Shown here one piece after another: positions 1 through 6,890 of a DNA stretch of 8,570 nt. Location: the NCBI GenBank assembly GCA_003235785.1, contig QJYE01000529.1, positions 1 to 8,570 on the forward strand. The letters are read 5' to 3'. The number at the start of each line of letters is the position of its first letter. Positions within the stretch are counted from its first letter, which is position 1. The notes under the pieces are model-generated. The model was not told where the DNA came from and made no database searches. It saw nothing but the letters and a program-made list of their open reading frames with translations. Made by a program: the position numbers and the translations under genes. This DNA is from Nitrospirota bacterium (GTDB taxonomy: Bacteria > Nitrospirota > Nitrospiria > Nitrospirales > UBA8639).

Positions 1-1
1 A

Positions 2-229
2 GATCTAAAGAATCTCGGGCTCGCCTCTGGCGAGCGCATTCGCCTGACTTCTGACCATGGCACATTTGAAATGACGGTGACCGAGAACACATCCTTGATG
101 CCAGGAACCTGTACAGTTCCTGAACATTTCAATGATCCTCCGGTCAAAGACCTCATGCCAGTACAAGTTGATCCCACCACGGGGGTTCCCTATTTCAAAT
201 TAGTCAATGTGACGATTGAAAAAGTCTGA
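2..229 (+). CDS. nuoG: C-terminal end of a NuoG-like molybdopterin oxidoreductase (5' partial)
   Basis: An open frame enters from the left edge and codes for 75 residues, ending at TGA 227-229. The peptide resembles the molybdopterin-dinucleotide-binding fold that closes bacterial molybdopterin oxidoreductases. It has a G-x-R-I-x-L strand, then S-D-H-G, a P-E-H-F-N-D segment at residues 40-45, and a closing V-D-P-x-T-G-x-P-x-F-K stretch followed by a V-x-I-E-K end. By family knowledge this pattern occurs in formate dehydrogenase alpha subunits, assimilatory nitrate reductases and some NuoG proteins. Its position 23 bases before nuoI and on the same strand favours NuoG, the iron-sulfur subunit of the complex I peripheral arm. 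The part with the Fe-S ligands is outside the window, so NuoG cannot be told from an FdhA-like paralogue here. The family is well supported; the symbol is inferred from context. Confidence 0.65.
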   Translation, partial: DLKNLGLASGERIRLTSDHGTFEMTVTENTSLMPGTCTVPEHFNDPPVKDLMPVQVDPTTGVPYFKLVNVTIEKV

Positions 230-252
230 CCAGAAAGATATGGCCCTTCTTC

Positions 253-822
253 ATGAGTAACGAAACCACGACCAAAAAGTTTTTTGATGCCGTTTTATTT
301 CGGGAAATTTGGCATGCCGCGAAGGTGACTTTCAAGCACATGTTCCATCGCCCCATCACCTTTCAATATCCACGAGAAAAACGGACAATCCCTGACGCAC
401 ATCGTGGCGCCCTCTCTCTGTTGCGATACGAAGATGGTCAAGAACGCTGTGTGGGATGTGACCTCTGTGAAGCCGCGTGCCCTTCGCGCTGCATAAAAGT
501 CATCAGCGAAGAAGATCAATCACGCCCATTGCAACGATATGCCAGCGAATTTTATATCGATATCACGAAATGTGTGTTCTGTGGGTATTGCGTCGAAGCC
601 TGCCCCGTGAACGCCTTGGCCATGACGAAGATGTATGAGTTTTCAACGCATGACAAACGGACATTGCTGTTCGACAAAGCGCGGTTATATCAAATAGGAG
701 AACAGCATTTAGGTGATGCGAAAAAATATTTATATGCTCATAACCAGGAGAAGGAAGGCGAGGAAAGCCAGGCTTACCGTTACCACTTTCCTGTCTCCAT
801 TCAAAGCGCCCAGGATCCCTAA
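253..822 (+). CDS. nuoI: NADH-quinone oxidoreductase subunit I (8Fe ferredoxin-type)
   Basis: NuoI is the peripheral-arm subunit that carries clusters N6a and N6b and hands electrons on toward NuoB and quinone. The 189-residue product is close to the usual length of about 160-180. It has two C-x-x-C-x-x-C-x-x-x-C-P motifs, at Cys66/69/72/76 and Cys107/110/113/117. As in all 2[4Fe-4S] ferredoxin folds, the fourth cysteine of each motif should ligate the other cluster. The N-terminal stretch around residues 20-40 (H-x-F-x-R-P-I-T-x-x-Y-P) is the typical NuoI membrane-surface anchor. A hydrophilic tail follows residue 150. The ATG at 253 is chosen because it gives the standard N-terminus. Only a weak purine stretch (AGAAAG, 232-237) lies upstream, rather far away. 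The nuoJ start follows nine bases after the stop. Identity is secure. Confidence 0.97.
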   Translation: MSNETTTKKFFDAVLFREIWHAAKVTFKHMFHRPITFQYPREKRTIPDAHRGALSLLRYEDGQERCVGCDLCEAACPSRCIKVISEEDQSRPLQRYASEFYIDITKCVFCGYCVEACPVNALAMTKMYEFSTHDKRTLLFDKARLYQIGEQHLGDAKKYLYAHNQEKEGEESQAYRYHFPVSIQSAQDP

Positions 823-831
823 ATCCAAACC

Positions 832-1371
832 ATGATGTGGCTTCTCTTTATCTACTTCGCCACGGTGAGTGTCGTGGCAGGGGTCTTGACCGTGTCTCTG
901 CGGAATGCCGTGCATTGTGCGTTGGCCTTGCTCACCCTTCTGCTGCATATGGCCGGGCTCTTTGTCATGCTCAATGCTGAGTTCTTAGCTGCGGTCCAAA
1001 TTATCGTGTATGCAGGCGCAATTTTGATTCTCTATCTCTTCGTTCTGATGTTGATGAATTTAAAAACCGAAGAGCAGCATCTGCATAAGAAATATCCGTA
1101 TTTATTTTTCGCTGGCATGGGACTCCTTGCCGAATTACTCATTCTTTTAATGCTCTCGCCTTATAGCGGCACCATGGGCACAGCCACACCAGAGCTGATT
1201 TTAGCCACTGGACCCAGCCATGCGGTGGGAATCACCATGTTTAGCGACTATTTGCTCCTTTTTGAAATCGTGGGGATTTTCCTGCTTGGTGCCGTCATTG
1301 GAGCCATCGTCCTGGCTAAAACCCCTGTCAAAATAGAAAATCCGGAACCGGCTAATTCATCGACACCCTAA
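832..1371 (+). CDS. nuoJ: NADH-quinone oxidoreductase subunit J
   Basis: NuoJ (ND6 family) is an inner-membrane subunit between the quinone-binding NuoH and the antiporter-like modules. Its TM3 undergoes conformational change during coupling. The 179-residue product has five hydrophobic segments, at about residues 1-20, 27-47, 51-75, 90-108 and 140-163. TM3 holds the family signature V-Y-A-G-A-I-L-I-L-Y-L-F-V-L-M-L, with Tyr60 and Gly62 at the flexible pi-bulge position. A short polar, proline-containing tail ends the protein. The frame begins with two consecutive ATG codons (832 and 835); either could be used, and I keep the first. No Shine-Dalgarno sequence is visible in the nine-base gap after nuoI, so translation probably depends on coupling to nuoI. 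Length is close to that of Escherichia coli NuoJ. Confidence 0.96.
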   Translation: MMWLLFIYFATVSVVAGVLTVSLRNAVHCALALLTLLLHMAGLFVMLNAEFLAAVQIIVYAGAILILYLFVLMLMNLKTEEQHLHKKYPYLFFAGMGLLAELLILLMLSPYSGTMGTATPELILATGPSHAVGITMFSDYLLLFEIVGIFLLGAVIGAIVLAKTPVKIENPEPANSSTP

Positions 1372-1382
1372 GAACCACCACC

Positions 1383-1685
1383 ATGATCCCTCTTTCCGCC
1401 TATGTTGCCGTCAGCGCCATTCTATTTATGACTGGGTTGGTCGGCGTCCTGATCAGGCGCAACTTTATTGTCGTCTTAATGAGTGTTGAGATCATGCTCA
1501 ATGCGGCCAACATTAACCTGGTTGCTTTTTCTCATTACCTGAATTCCATGGCCGGACAAATGTCAGCCTTGTTTATTATTGCCGTCGCGGCAGCCGAAGC
1601 TGCCGTGGGGTTAGCCATTATTATTGTCATCTTCCGCGGGAAGATGGCCACCAATGTCGATCAAATCAATATTCTGAAGTGGTAA
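1383..1685 (+). CDS. nuoK: NADH-quinone oxidoreductase subunit K
   Basis: NuoK (ND4L family; related to MrpC) is a three-helix membrane subunit that forms one of the proton paths next to NuoJ and NuoN. The product is exactly 100 residues, the typical length. Three hydrophobic segments lie at about residues 3-23, 28-50 and 60-84. The two membrane glutamates essential for pumping in the family are present: Glu36 in V-L-M-S-V-E-I-M-L-N-A-A-N, and Glu72 in A-A-A-E-A-A-V-G-L-A-I. The start ATG lies 11 bases after the nuoJ stop, behind a short purine run (AAGAA) that is a poor ribosome-binding site. The gene is followed after a single base by nuoL. Identity is secure. Confidence 0.98.
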   Translation: MIPLSAYVAVSAILFMTGLVGVLIRRNFIVVLMSVEIMLNAANINLVAFSHYLNSMAGQMSALFIIAVAAAEAAVGLAIIIVIFRGKMATNVDQINILKW

Positions 1686-1686
1686 C

Positions 1687-3684
1687 GTGTTTGATTTACT
1701 AGTCTTACTCATTCCTCTGTTCCCACTTCTGGCCGTATTAGCCAACGGACTCTTCGGCTCACGGTATTCCCATGAATGGGCCGGGCGTCTGGCTTTTGGC
1801 TCGGTCGGCCTTTCCTTTCTGTGCACACTAGGCGTCTTTACCTCCATACTTGCCAACCCCGAACCGCGTGAAGTGATTGCCTGGTCATGGATTTTTGGCG
1901 GCAATCTCTCGATCAATCTGGCTTTTTTAATTGATTCTCTCACGACCATTATGTTGTTGGTGGTAACCGGTGTGGGCTTTCTGATTCATGTCTACTCCGT
2001 GGGTTATATGCATGGCGAAGAAGGCTTTACGCGATTCTTCACCTACATGAACCTCTTCATGGTATCCATGCTGTTGCTCGTGATGGGTTCGAATTATGTG
2101 GTGATGTTCATTGGCTGGGAAGGGGTGGGACTCTGTTCCTATCTGTTGATTGGGTATTACTACGAGAAGGTCTCTGCAGGAAAAGCGGCCACAAAGGCCT
2201 TTGTCGTCAATCGAATCGGTGACGCAGGATTTTTAATTGCCGTCTTTCTTATTTTTTCCCATTTCGGATCACTCGACTACAGCACTGTGTTATCCCAAGC
2301 CGCATCACTTTCCACCGAAATGGCCACGGCCATCACCATCTGTCTCCTGATTGGGGCCTTTGGGAAATCCGCGCAATTGCCCTTGTACACCTGGTTGCCT
2401 GATGCCATGGAAGGTCCAACACCGGTGAGCGCGCTCATTCATGCTGCGACCATGGTCACGGCAGGCGTCTATATGGTGGTTCGCAATCATGTGCTGTTTG
2501 ATATGGCTCCCATTGCCTTAGCCACCGTCGGCATTGTGGGTGGGGTGACGGCCTTATTTGCCGCCACGATTGGATTGGTCCAAAACGATATTAAACGCGT
2601 GTTGGCCTACTCGACGGTCAGTCAATTGGGCTATATGTTTCTCGCATGTGGTGTGGGGGCCTATACGGCAGCAATTTTCCACTTAATGACTCATGCCTTT
2701 TTCAAAGCCCTCCTCTTTTTATCTGCAGGGGCCGTGATTCACTCTCTGAGTGGTGAACAAGATATTCGAAAGATGGGTGGACTACATAACAAGATTCCGG
2801 TCACCCATAAAGTCTTCCTGATTGGGACGCTCGCCATTGCCGGCATTCCCCCCCTCGCTGGCTTTTGGAGTAAAGATGAAATCATGGCGCATGCATTTGT
2901 GCATGGCTATTACCACTTATACCTTCTGGCGGCCCTCGGTGCCTTTTTGACCAGTTTTTATATGTTCCGCTTGACCTATCTGACTTTCTATGGACAATCC
3001 CGTGTCGAGCCTCATGTGGCCAAACATATCCATGAATCACCCCCTATCATGACGCGACCACTCATGATCCTCGCCGGCCTTGCCGTGGTAGGCGGATTCC
3101 TTGGCGTCCCTCCGGAGCATGGCTGGTTTCACGGTTTCCTACATGACGTCGCAACTCCAGTAGGAACCGAAGCGCATGCCGTGGAAATGGGCACACTTCT
3201 CGGATTAATGGTGGTGGCCGTGGCGATTGCCTTGGGAGGATGGGGCTTGGCCCATTATATGTATTCCATTCGTCCACAAATGGCGAATGAATGGGCTGAG
3301 AAATCTCCGCAGATGTACACGACGTTGTTGAATAAATATTATGTTGACGAATTCTATGACCGGTTCATTGTCGAACCGTTTAAGAAACTAGGAATGCTCT
3401 GGGATTGGTTTGATCAACATGTCCTCGACCGTTTCGTCAACGGCATTGGCAAAGGGACGGATATCAGCGCGGCAGGGATTACTTGGACCGAAAAACACGT
3501 GATCTATGCCGGGCTGAATGTGGTTGGCTATGGCAACCACCTGCTTGCTTGGTCCTGGCGAAAATTGCAAAGCGGCATGGTGCATCATTATGCCGCGATT
3601 CTTATTATTGGCTTGGCCATCTTGATTCATCTCGTGTGGCTCTGGTTTGCCGGCGCATCCTCGGCTGACTCCAGTCTGTACTGA
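1687..3684 (+). CDS. nuoL: NADH-quinone oxidoreductase subunit L, long 2M-type
   Basis: NuoL is the distal antiporter-like proton-pumping subunit. Its C-terminal lateral helix lies along the membrane arm. The 665-residue product is about 50 longer than E. coli NuoL. Family residues are in place: Glu145 (G-W-E-G-V-G, TM5), Lys227 (A-F-G-K-S-A-Q, TM7), His252, Lys303, His332/His336, Lys340 and Lys396 with Asp397 (F-W-S-K-D-E, TM12). After N-K-Y-Y-V-D-E-F-Y-D at 549-558 comes a lateral-helix region of about 72 residues before the last membrane helix (about 634-655). I recall roughly 43-48 there in E. coli and Paracoccus, so about 25 residues appear inserted, as expected when a fourth antiporter subunit must be spanned. 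Translation starts at GTG 1687, one base after the nuoK stop; a weak GAAGTGG lies inside the nuoK end. The frame closes with tandem stops TGA TAG. Confidence 0.97.
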   Translation: MFDLLVLLIPLFPLLAVLANGLFGSRYSHEWAGRLAFGSVGLSFLCTLGVFTSILANPEPREVIAWSWIFGGNLSINLAFLIDSLTTIMLLVVTGVGFLIHVYSVGYMHGEEGFTRFFTYMNLFMVSMLLLVMGSNYVVMFIGWEGVGLCSYLLIGYYYEKVSAGKAATKAFVVNRIGDAGFLIAVFLIFSHFGSLDYSTVLSQAASLSTEMATAITICLLIGAFGKSAQLPLYTWLPDAMEGPTPVSALIHAATMVTAGVYMVVRNHVLFDMAPIALATVGIVGGVTALFAATIGLVQNDIKRVLAYSTVSQLGYMFLACGVGAYTAAIFHLMTHAFFKALLFLSAGAVIHSLSGEQDIRKMGGLHNKIPVTHKVFLIGTLAIAGIPPLAGFWSKDEIMAHAFVHGYYHLYLLAALGAFLTSFYMFRLTYLTFYGQSRVEPHVAKHIHESPPIMTRPLMILAGLAVVGGFLGVPPEHGWFHGFLHDVATPVGTEAHAVEMGTLLGLMVVAVAIALGGWGLAHYMYSIRPQMANEWAEKSPQMYTTLLNKYYVDEFYDRFIVEPFKKLGMLWDWFDQHVLDRFVNGIGKGTDISAAGITWTEKHVIYAGLNVVGYGNHLLAWSWRKLQSGMVHHYAAILIIGLAILIHLVWLWFAGASSADSSLY

Positions 3685-3693
3685 TAGATTTCT

Positions 3694-5247
3694 ATGCAAG
3701 AAGAACTTTCATTCGGTTTTCCCATTTTGTCCTTTTTGACCTTCTTTCCCTTACTGGGGGCATTGGTGGTCTGGGGATTAAAAGACCATGCCCAGGTTCG
3801 CCTGGCCACTCTTGGCATCGCGGGGCTCGAAATGGTTGTGGCGGCATTCATGCTGATGCTCTTTGTGCCAGACACTGCAGCCATGCAGTTCGCAGAACGC
3901 CATGAATGGATCCCCTTTCTTGGCATTAGTTATCACCTCGCCGTCGATGGTATCAGCGTGCTGTTTCTGGGTTTAACCGCATTTCTAACCGTGCTGCTGG
4001 TGCTCTATTCCTGGGATTCGGTGACCCTGAAGCCCAAAGCCTTTTATATGAGTATTTTGGCTTTAGAAGCCACATTCATCGGGATTTTTGCTTCCATCGA
4101 TTTAATTGTCTTTTTCGTCTTTTGGGAGCTTATGCTCATCCCCAGCTACTTCCTGATTAAATTATGGGGCCCAGGAGAAGACTGCCATTACGCCGCATTG
4201 AAATATGTCCTCTATACCCTGTTGGGCAGCGTCTTCATGCTGGTGGGGTTTTGTCTCCTGAGTTTGAATTATTTTGAAGCCAAGCAGGTATACAGTTTTG
4301 ACTTTATCGATCTGCTGTCCGTTTCAATTCCACTCAGCCAACAACTCTTAATTTTTTGGTTGATCTTCCTCGGCCTGGCTTTTAAAGCGCCTGTTTTCCC
4401 GTTTCATTCCTGGTTTCCCGATGCGCTTGTGCAAGGGCCCATTCCAATGTCCGTGATGTTTGCAGGCATCAAGATGGGCACTTATGGCTTCCTGAGATTT
4501 TCCATGCCCTTGCTTCCGGATGCCTCACGAAATGAGACCGTCGTGGCGATTCTCATGACACTTGGGCTGGCCGCCGTTGTCTATGGAGCCATCGTGGCCA
4601 TTATTCAGCCTGACTTTAGACGCTTACTCGTCTTCAGCAGCATCAGTCACTTGGGTTTTGTGGTGATTGGATTGTTTGCCTTGAATTTTCAAGGTATCCA
4701 GGGCAGCCTGATTACCATGATTAACTTAGGCTTTAGCACCGCTGGATTATTTTTCCTGGCTGGATTTATGTACGAACGATTAGGCCATACTGATGTTCGA
4801 CAATGCACCGGCCTTGCGAAGAAAATGCCGTTACTGGCAACCTTCCTTCTCATTATCGGCATGGCCTCCATTGGATTGCCGGGAACCAACGGGTTCGTTG
4901 GCGAATTCCTTATCCTATTGGGCGTCTTTCAAGCCTGGTGGGTCTATGGGGCCATTGCTGTTACGGGGGTGATTTTCGCGGCCGCCTATTTCCTATGGTT
5001 TTATGAACGCGCCATTTTTGGTCCATTAAAAGAAAGCCTGCCAGGCGTAATCCCTGACTTAAATACTCGGGAATGGGCAATTGGCCTCTCCCTATCTATC
5101 ATGATTTTTTGGATCGGCCTGTATCCTTCTCCATTTTTACGAATGGTGAACGGATCGGTGCAGGCCGTGGTGGATCGGGTACACCCGGAAACGGCCATCG
5201 CCCAATATCATGTGGACACTCTTCCTCCTGAAAGCATACGAAACTAA
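3694..5247 (+). CDS. nuoM: NADH-quinone oxidoreductase subunit M, first copy
   Basis: NuoM is an antiporter-like membrane subunit with about 14 helices that translocates protons within complex I. The 517-residue product is near the usual 490-510. The four charged residues that matter in E. coli NuoM have counterparts: Glu145 (F-W-E-L-M-L-I-P, TM5), Lys231 (L-A-F-K-A-P-V-F-P-F-H-S-W, TM7), Lys260 in TM8 and Glu404 (F-V-G-E-F-L-I-L, TM12). His319 (S-S-I-S-H-L-G) is kept. The second conserved histidine, in the usual M-I-x-H-G-L-S motif, is Leu345 here (M-I-N-L-G-F-S-T-A-G-L-F). The TM5-TM6 loop is short. The ATG at 3694 lies nine bases after the nuoL stop, with a weak GATAGA upstream. A second, different nuoM follows after five bases. 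On present residues this copy looks competent to pump. Confidence 0.95.
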   Translation: MQEELSFGFPILSFLTFFPLLGALVVWGLKDHAQVRLATLGIAGLEMVVAAFMLMLFVPDTAAMQFAERHEWIPFLGISYHLAVDGISVLFLGLTAFLTVLLVLYSWDSVTLKPKAFYMSILALEATFIGIFASIDLIVFFVFWELMLIPSYFLIKLWGPGEDCHYAALKYVLYTLLGSVFMLVGFCLLSLNYFEAKQVYSFDFIDLLSVSIPLSQQLLIFWLIFLGLAFKAPVFPFHSWFPDALVQGPIPMSVMFAGIKMGTYGFLRFSMPLLPDASRNETVVAILMTLGLAAVVYGAIVAIIQPDFRRLLVFSSISHLGFVVIGLFALNFQGIQGSLITMINLGFSTAGLFFLAGFMYERLGHTDVRQCTGLAKKMPLLATFLLIIGMASIGLPGTNGFVGEFLILLGVFQAWWVYGAIAVTGVIFAAAYFLWFYERAIFGPLKESLPGVIPDLNTREWAIGLSLSIMIFWIGLYPSPFLRMVNGSVQAVVDRVHPETAIAQYHVDTLPPESIRN

Positions 5248-5252
5248 TTCTT

Positions 5253-6848
5253 ATGGGTGAATATTCTTTATTAATTATTCTCTTTGCACCCTTTCTTGGG
5301 TCTATTGCCTTAATCTTCATTCCTCGCCAGGAAGAATTCATGGTGCGGATGACTGCGGCAATTTCCGCCGGCATCAGTCTGTTGGCTTCATTTTATATGT
5401 TCTTTGCCTACGATACGGCAAAGGGCGGATTCCAATTTATCCAACGATTTGCCTGGTCGGAAGAACTCGGTATTGCCTTTTATGTCGGAGTAGACGGCAT
5501 CGGAGGACCATTGGTCTTTGCCTCGGCTATTTTGTTGTTCGCCGGGATTTTCGTCTCGTGGCATATTAAAGACCGGACCAAGGAATTTTATATTTTCCTC
5601 TTAATCCTGGCTGCCGCAACGATCGGGGTCTTTATGTCCCTTGATCTGTTCTTCCTCTATTTCTTTTACGAAATGTCGGTGCTACCCATGTATTTATTGC
5701 TGGGCGTGTGGGGGAGCCATACCAAGGGCTACCTCTCCATGACCGACCCCGAAGGCCTCAAGCTTCGCGATTCAGTCGATTTTATTTTCAATTTCGGCTC
5801 GAACAGTAAGGAATATGCAGCCATGAAGCTGACCCTCTTCCTGTCAGCCGGCGCCGTCGTGGCGCTCATGGGCATTTTGCTTATTTACCATCTCTCCGGA
5901 TTGCATACGTTTGACATTCTGGTCCTTCGGGAACAAGCCAAGTTCTCCGATTCGCTTTCCACGCTTATCTGGATATTGATCTTTTTTGGATTTGCCTCCA
6001 TTGCCCCAATTTGGCCGTTGCATTCCTGGTCGCCTGTGGGCCATGCAGCCGCGCCCGCCGCCACCAGCATGTTACATGCAGGCGTCTTAATGAAACTCGG
6101 CCATTTTTCTATTATTCGTGTGAATTTTGAAATTCTTCCTGAAGCCACGCGTGACCTGATGTGGATTGCGGCCGTCCTCTGTATCGGCTCAATTATTTAT
6201 GGCGGACTCGTGTCGTACTTTGCCAAGGACACCAAATATGTCATTGGCTATTCCAGTTCCAGCCATATGGGCTACATCTTCCTGGGAATGGCTGCGTTGA
6301 GTTACATCAGTCTATCTGGAGCAGTCATTTATATGTTTGCCCATGCCTTAGCCACAAGCATGCTGTTTGCGATGGCTGGCTGGGTCTATGACCAAACCCA
6401 CACACGGGACATTCCCTCTTTGGGTGGTCTGGTAGAAAAAATGCCATTTATTGCCGGAGCTTTTATTGTGGCCTGCATGGCGTCAATCGGCATGCCCGGC
6501 ACGATCAATTTCGTTGCTGAAATCATGATTATTGTAGGTAGTTGGGACAAATATCCATTACAAGTGATAGTGGCCGTTTTGGGAATCGTCCTCACCATGG
6601 CGTATATGTTCAAAATGATGCGGGGGCTGTTCTACGGGAAAATGGATCCGGAATATGCTCACGCGGCAGATGCCAAGAATTGGGTGGATCGGATGCCACT
6701 CCTTCTGCTGATTGCTTGCAGCATTATCTTAGGCATTTTCCCCGGACATTTTTATGACGTAGTGAAGTCAACCGTGGAACCCATGGTGGACCGAATCACC
6801 CAGGTCGCGCCCTTAGTCACACAGAATACGCAAGGCCTGTTCCCATAA
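5253..6848 (+). CDS. nuoM: NADH-quinone oxidoreductase subunit M, divergent second copy
   Basis: This 531-residue protein is a second NuoM-family antiporter-like subunit and the extra module of a 2M-type complex I. Family marks include Glu140 (F-F-Y-E-M-S-V-L-P-M-Y, TM5), P-L-H-S-W at 255-259, Lys281 (H-A-G-V-L-M-K-L-G, TM8), Lys328, His338 (S-S-S-S-H-M-G-Y), His364 (M-F-A-H-A-L-A-T) and Glu423 (N-F-V-A-E-I-M-I-I, TM12). The TM7 lysine expected just before A-P-I-W-P-L-H-S-W is Ile250, and the usual P-D-A-H that follows H-S-W is P-V-G-H. The loop between TM5 and TM6, cytoplasmic by family topology, is about 37 residues, against about 10 in the first copy. The many differences indicate an old duplication or separate acquisition, not a recent tandem copy. 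The start ATG lies five bases after the first nuoM, with no Shine-Dalgarno sequence. Membership is secure; whether it pumps protons is open. Confidence 0.93.
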   Translation: MGEYSLLIILFAPFLGSIALIFIPRQEEFMVRMTAAISAGISLLASFYMFFAYDTAKGGFQFIQRFAWSEELGIAFYVGVDGIGGPLVFASAILLFAGIFVSWHIKDRTKEFYIFLLILAAATIGVFMSLDLFFLYFFYEMSVLPMYLLLGVWGSHTKGYLSMTDPEGLKLRDSVDFIFNFGSNSKEYAAMKLTLFLSAGAVVALMGILLIYHLSGLHTFDILVLREQAKFSDSLSTLIWILIFFGFASIAPIWPLHSWSPVGHAAAPAATSMLHAGVLMKLGHFSIIRVNFEILPEATRDLMWIAAVLCIGSIIYGGLVSYFAKDTKYVIGYSSSSHMGYIFLGMAALSYISLSGAVIYMFAHALATSMLFAMAGWVYDQTHTRDIPSLGGLVEKMPFIAGAFIVACMASIGMPGTINFVAEIMIIVGSWDKYPLQVIVAVLGIVLTMAYMFKMMRGLFYGKMDPEYAHAADAKNWVDRMPLLLLIACSIILGIFPGHFYDVVKSTVEPMVDRITQVAPLVTQNTQGLFP

Positions 6849-6890
6849 GGATAGACTTCTTACATTTTACTTTTCACCTCTCACGAACCC
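6849..6890 (+). other. 42-base gap between second nuoM and nuoN
   Basis: This is the longest non-coding stretch inside the gene run. It is rich in T and C, has no purine-rich ribosome-binding site in front of the nuoN ATG, and shows neither an inverted repeat nor a convincing promoter pair. It may simply be an untranslated spacer. It does mean that nuoN is less tightly coupled to its upstream gene than the others. Confidence 0.6.

Noticed and set aside
1..6. AGATCT (BglII site) at the very first base as a cloning junction
   Set aside because: A six-base site at the edge can occur by chance, and the coding frame runs through it without disturbance.
3388..3699. Antisense open frame of about 100 codons across the end of nuoL
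   Set aside because: It is a shadow of the strongly supported nuoL frame, has no recognisable protein features and no ribosome-binding site. The same holds for the other minus-strand frames in the window.
5253..6848. Second nuoM as a decayed pseudogene duplicate
   Set aside because: The frame is full length, hydrophobic segments are regular, and most conserved residues are kept. It is a maintained, divergent subunit.
1383..6848. Reading the cluster as an Mrp-type Na+/H+ antiporter
   Set aside because: NuoI with eight cluster cysteines, NuoJ, and NuoK/L/N with their specific motifs show complex I, and MrpE/F/G-type genes are absent.
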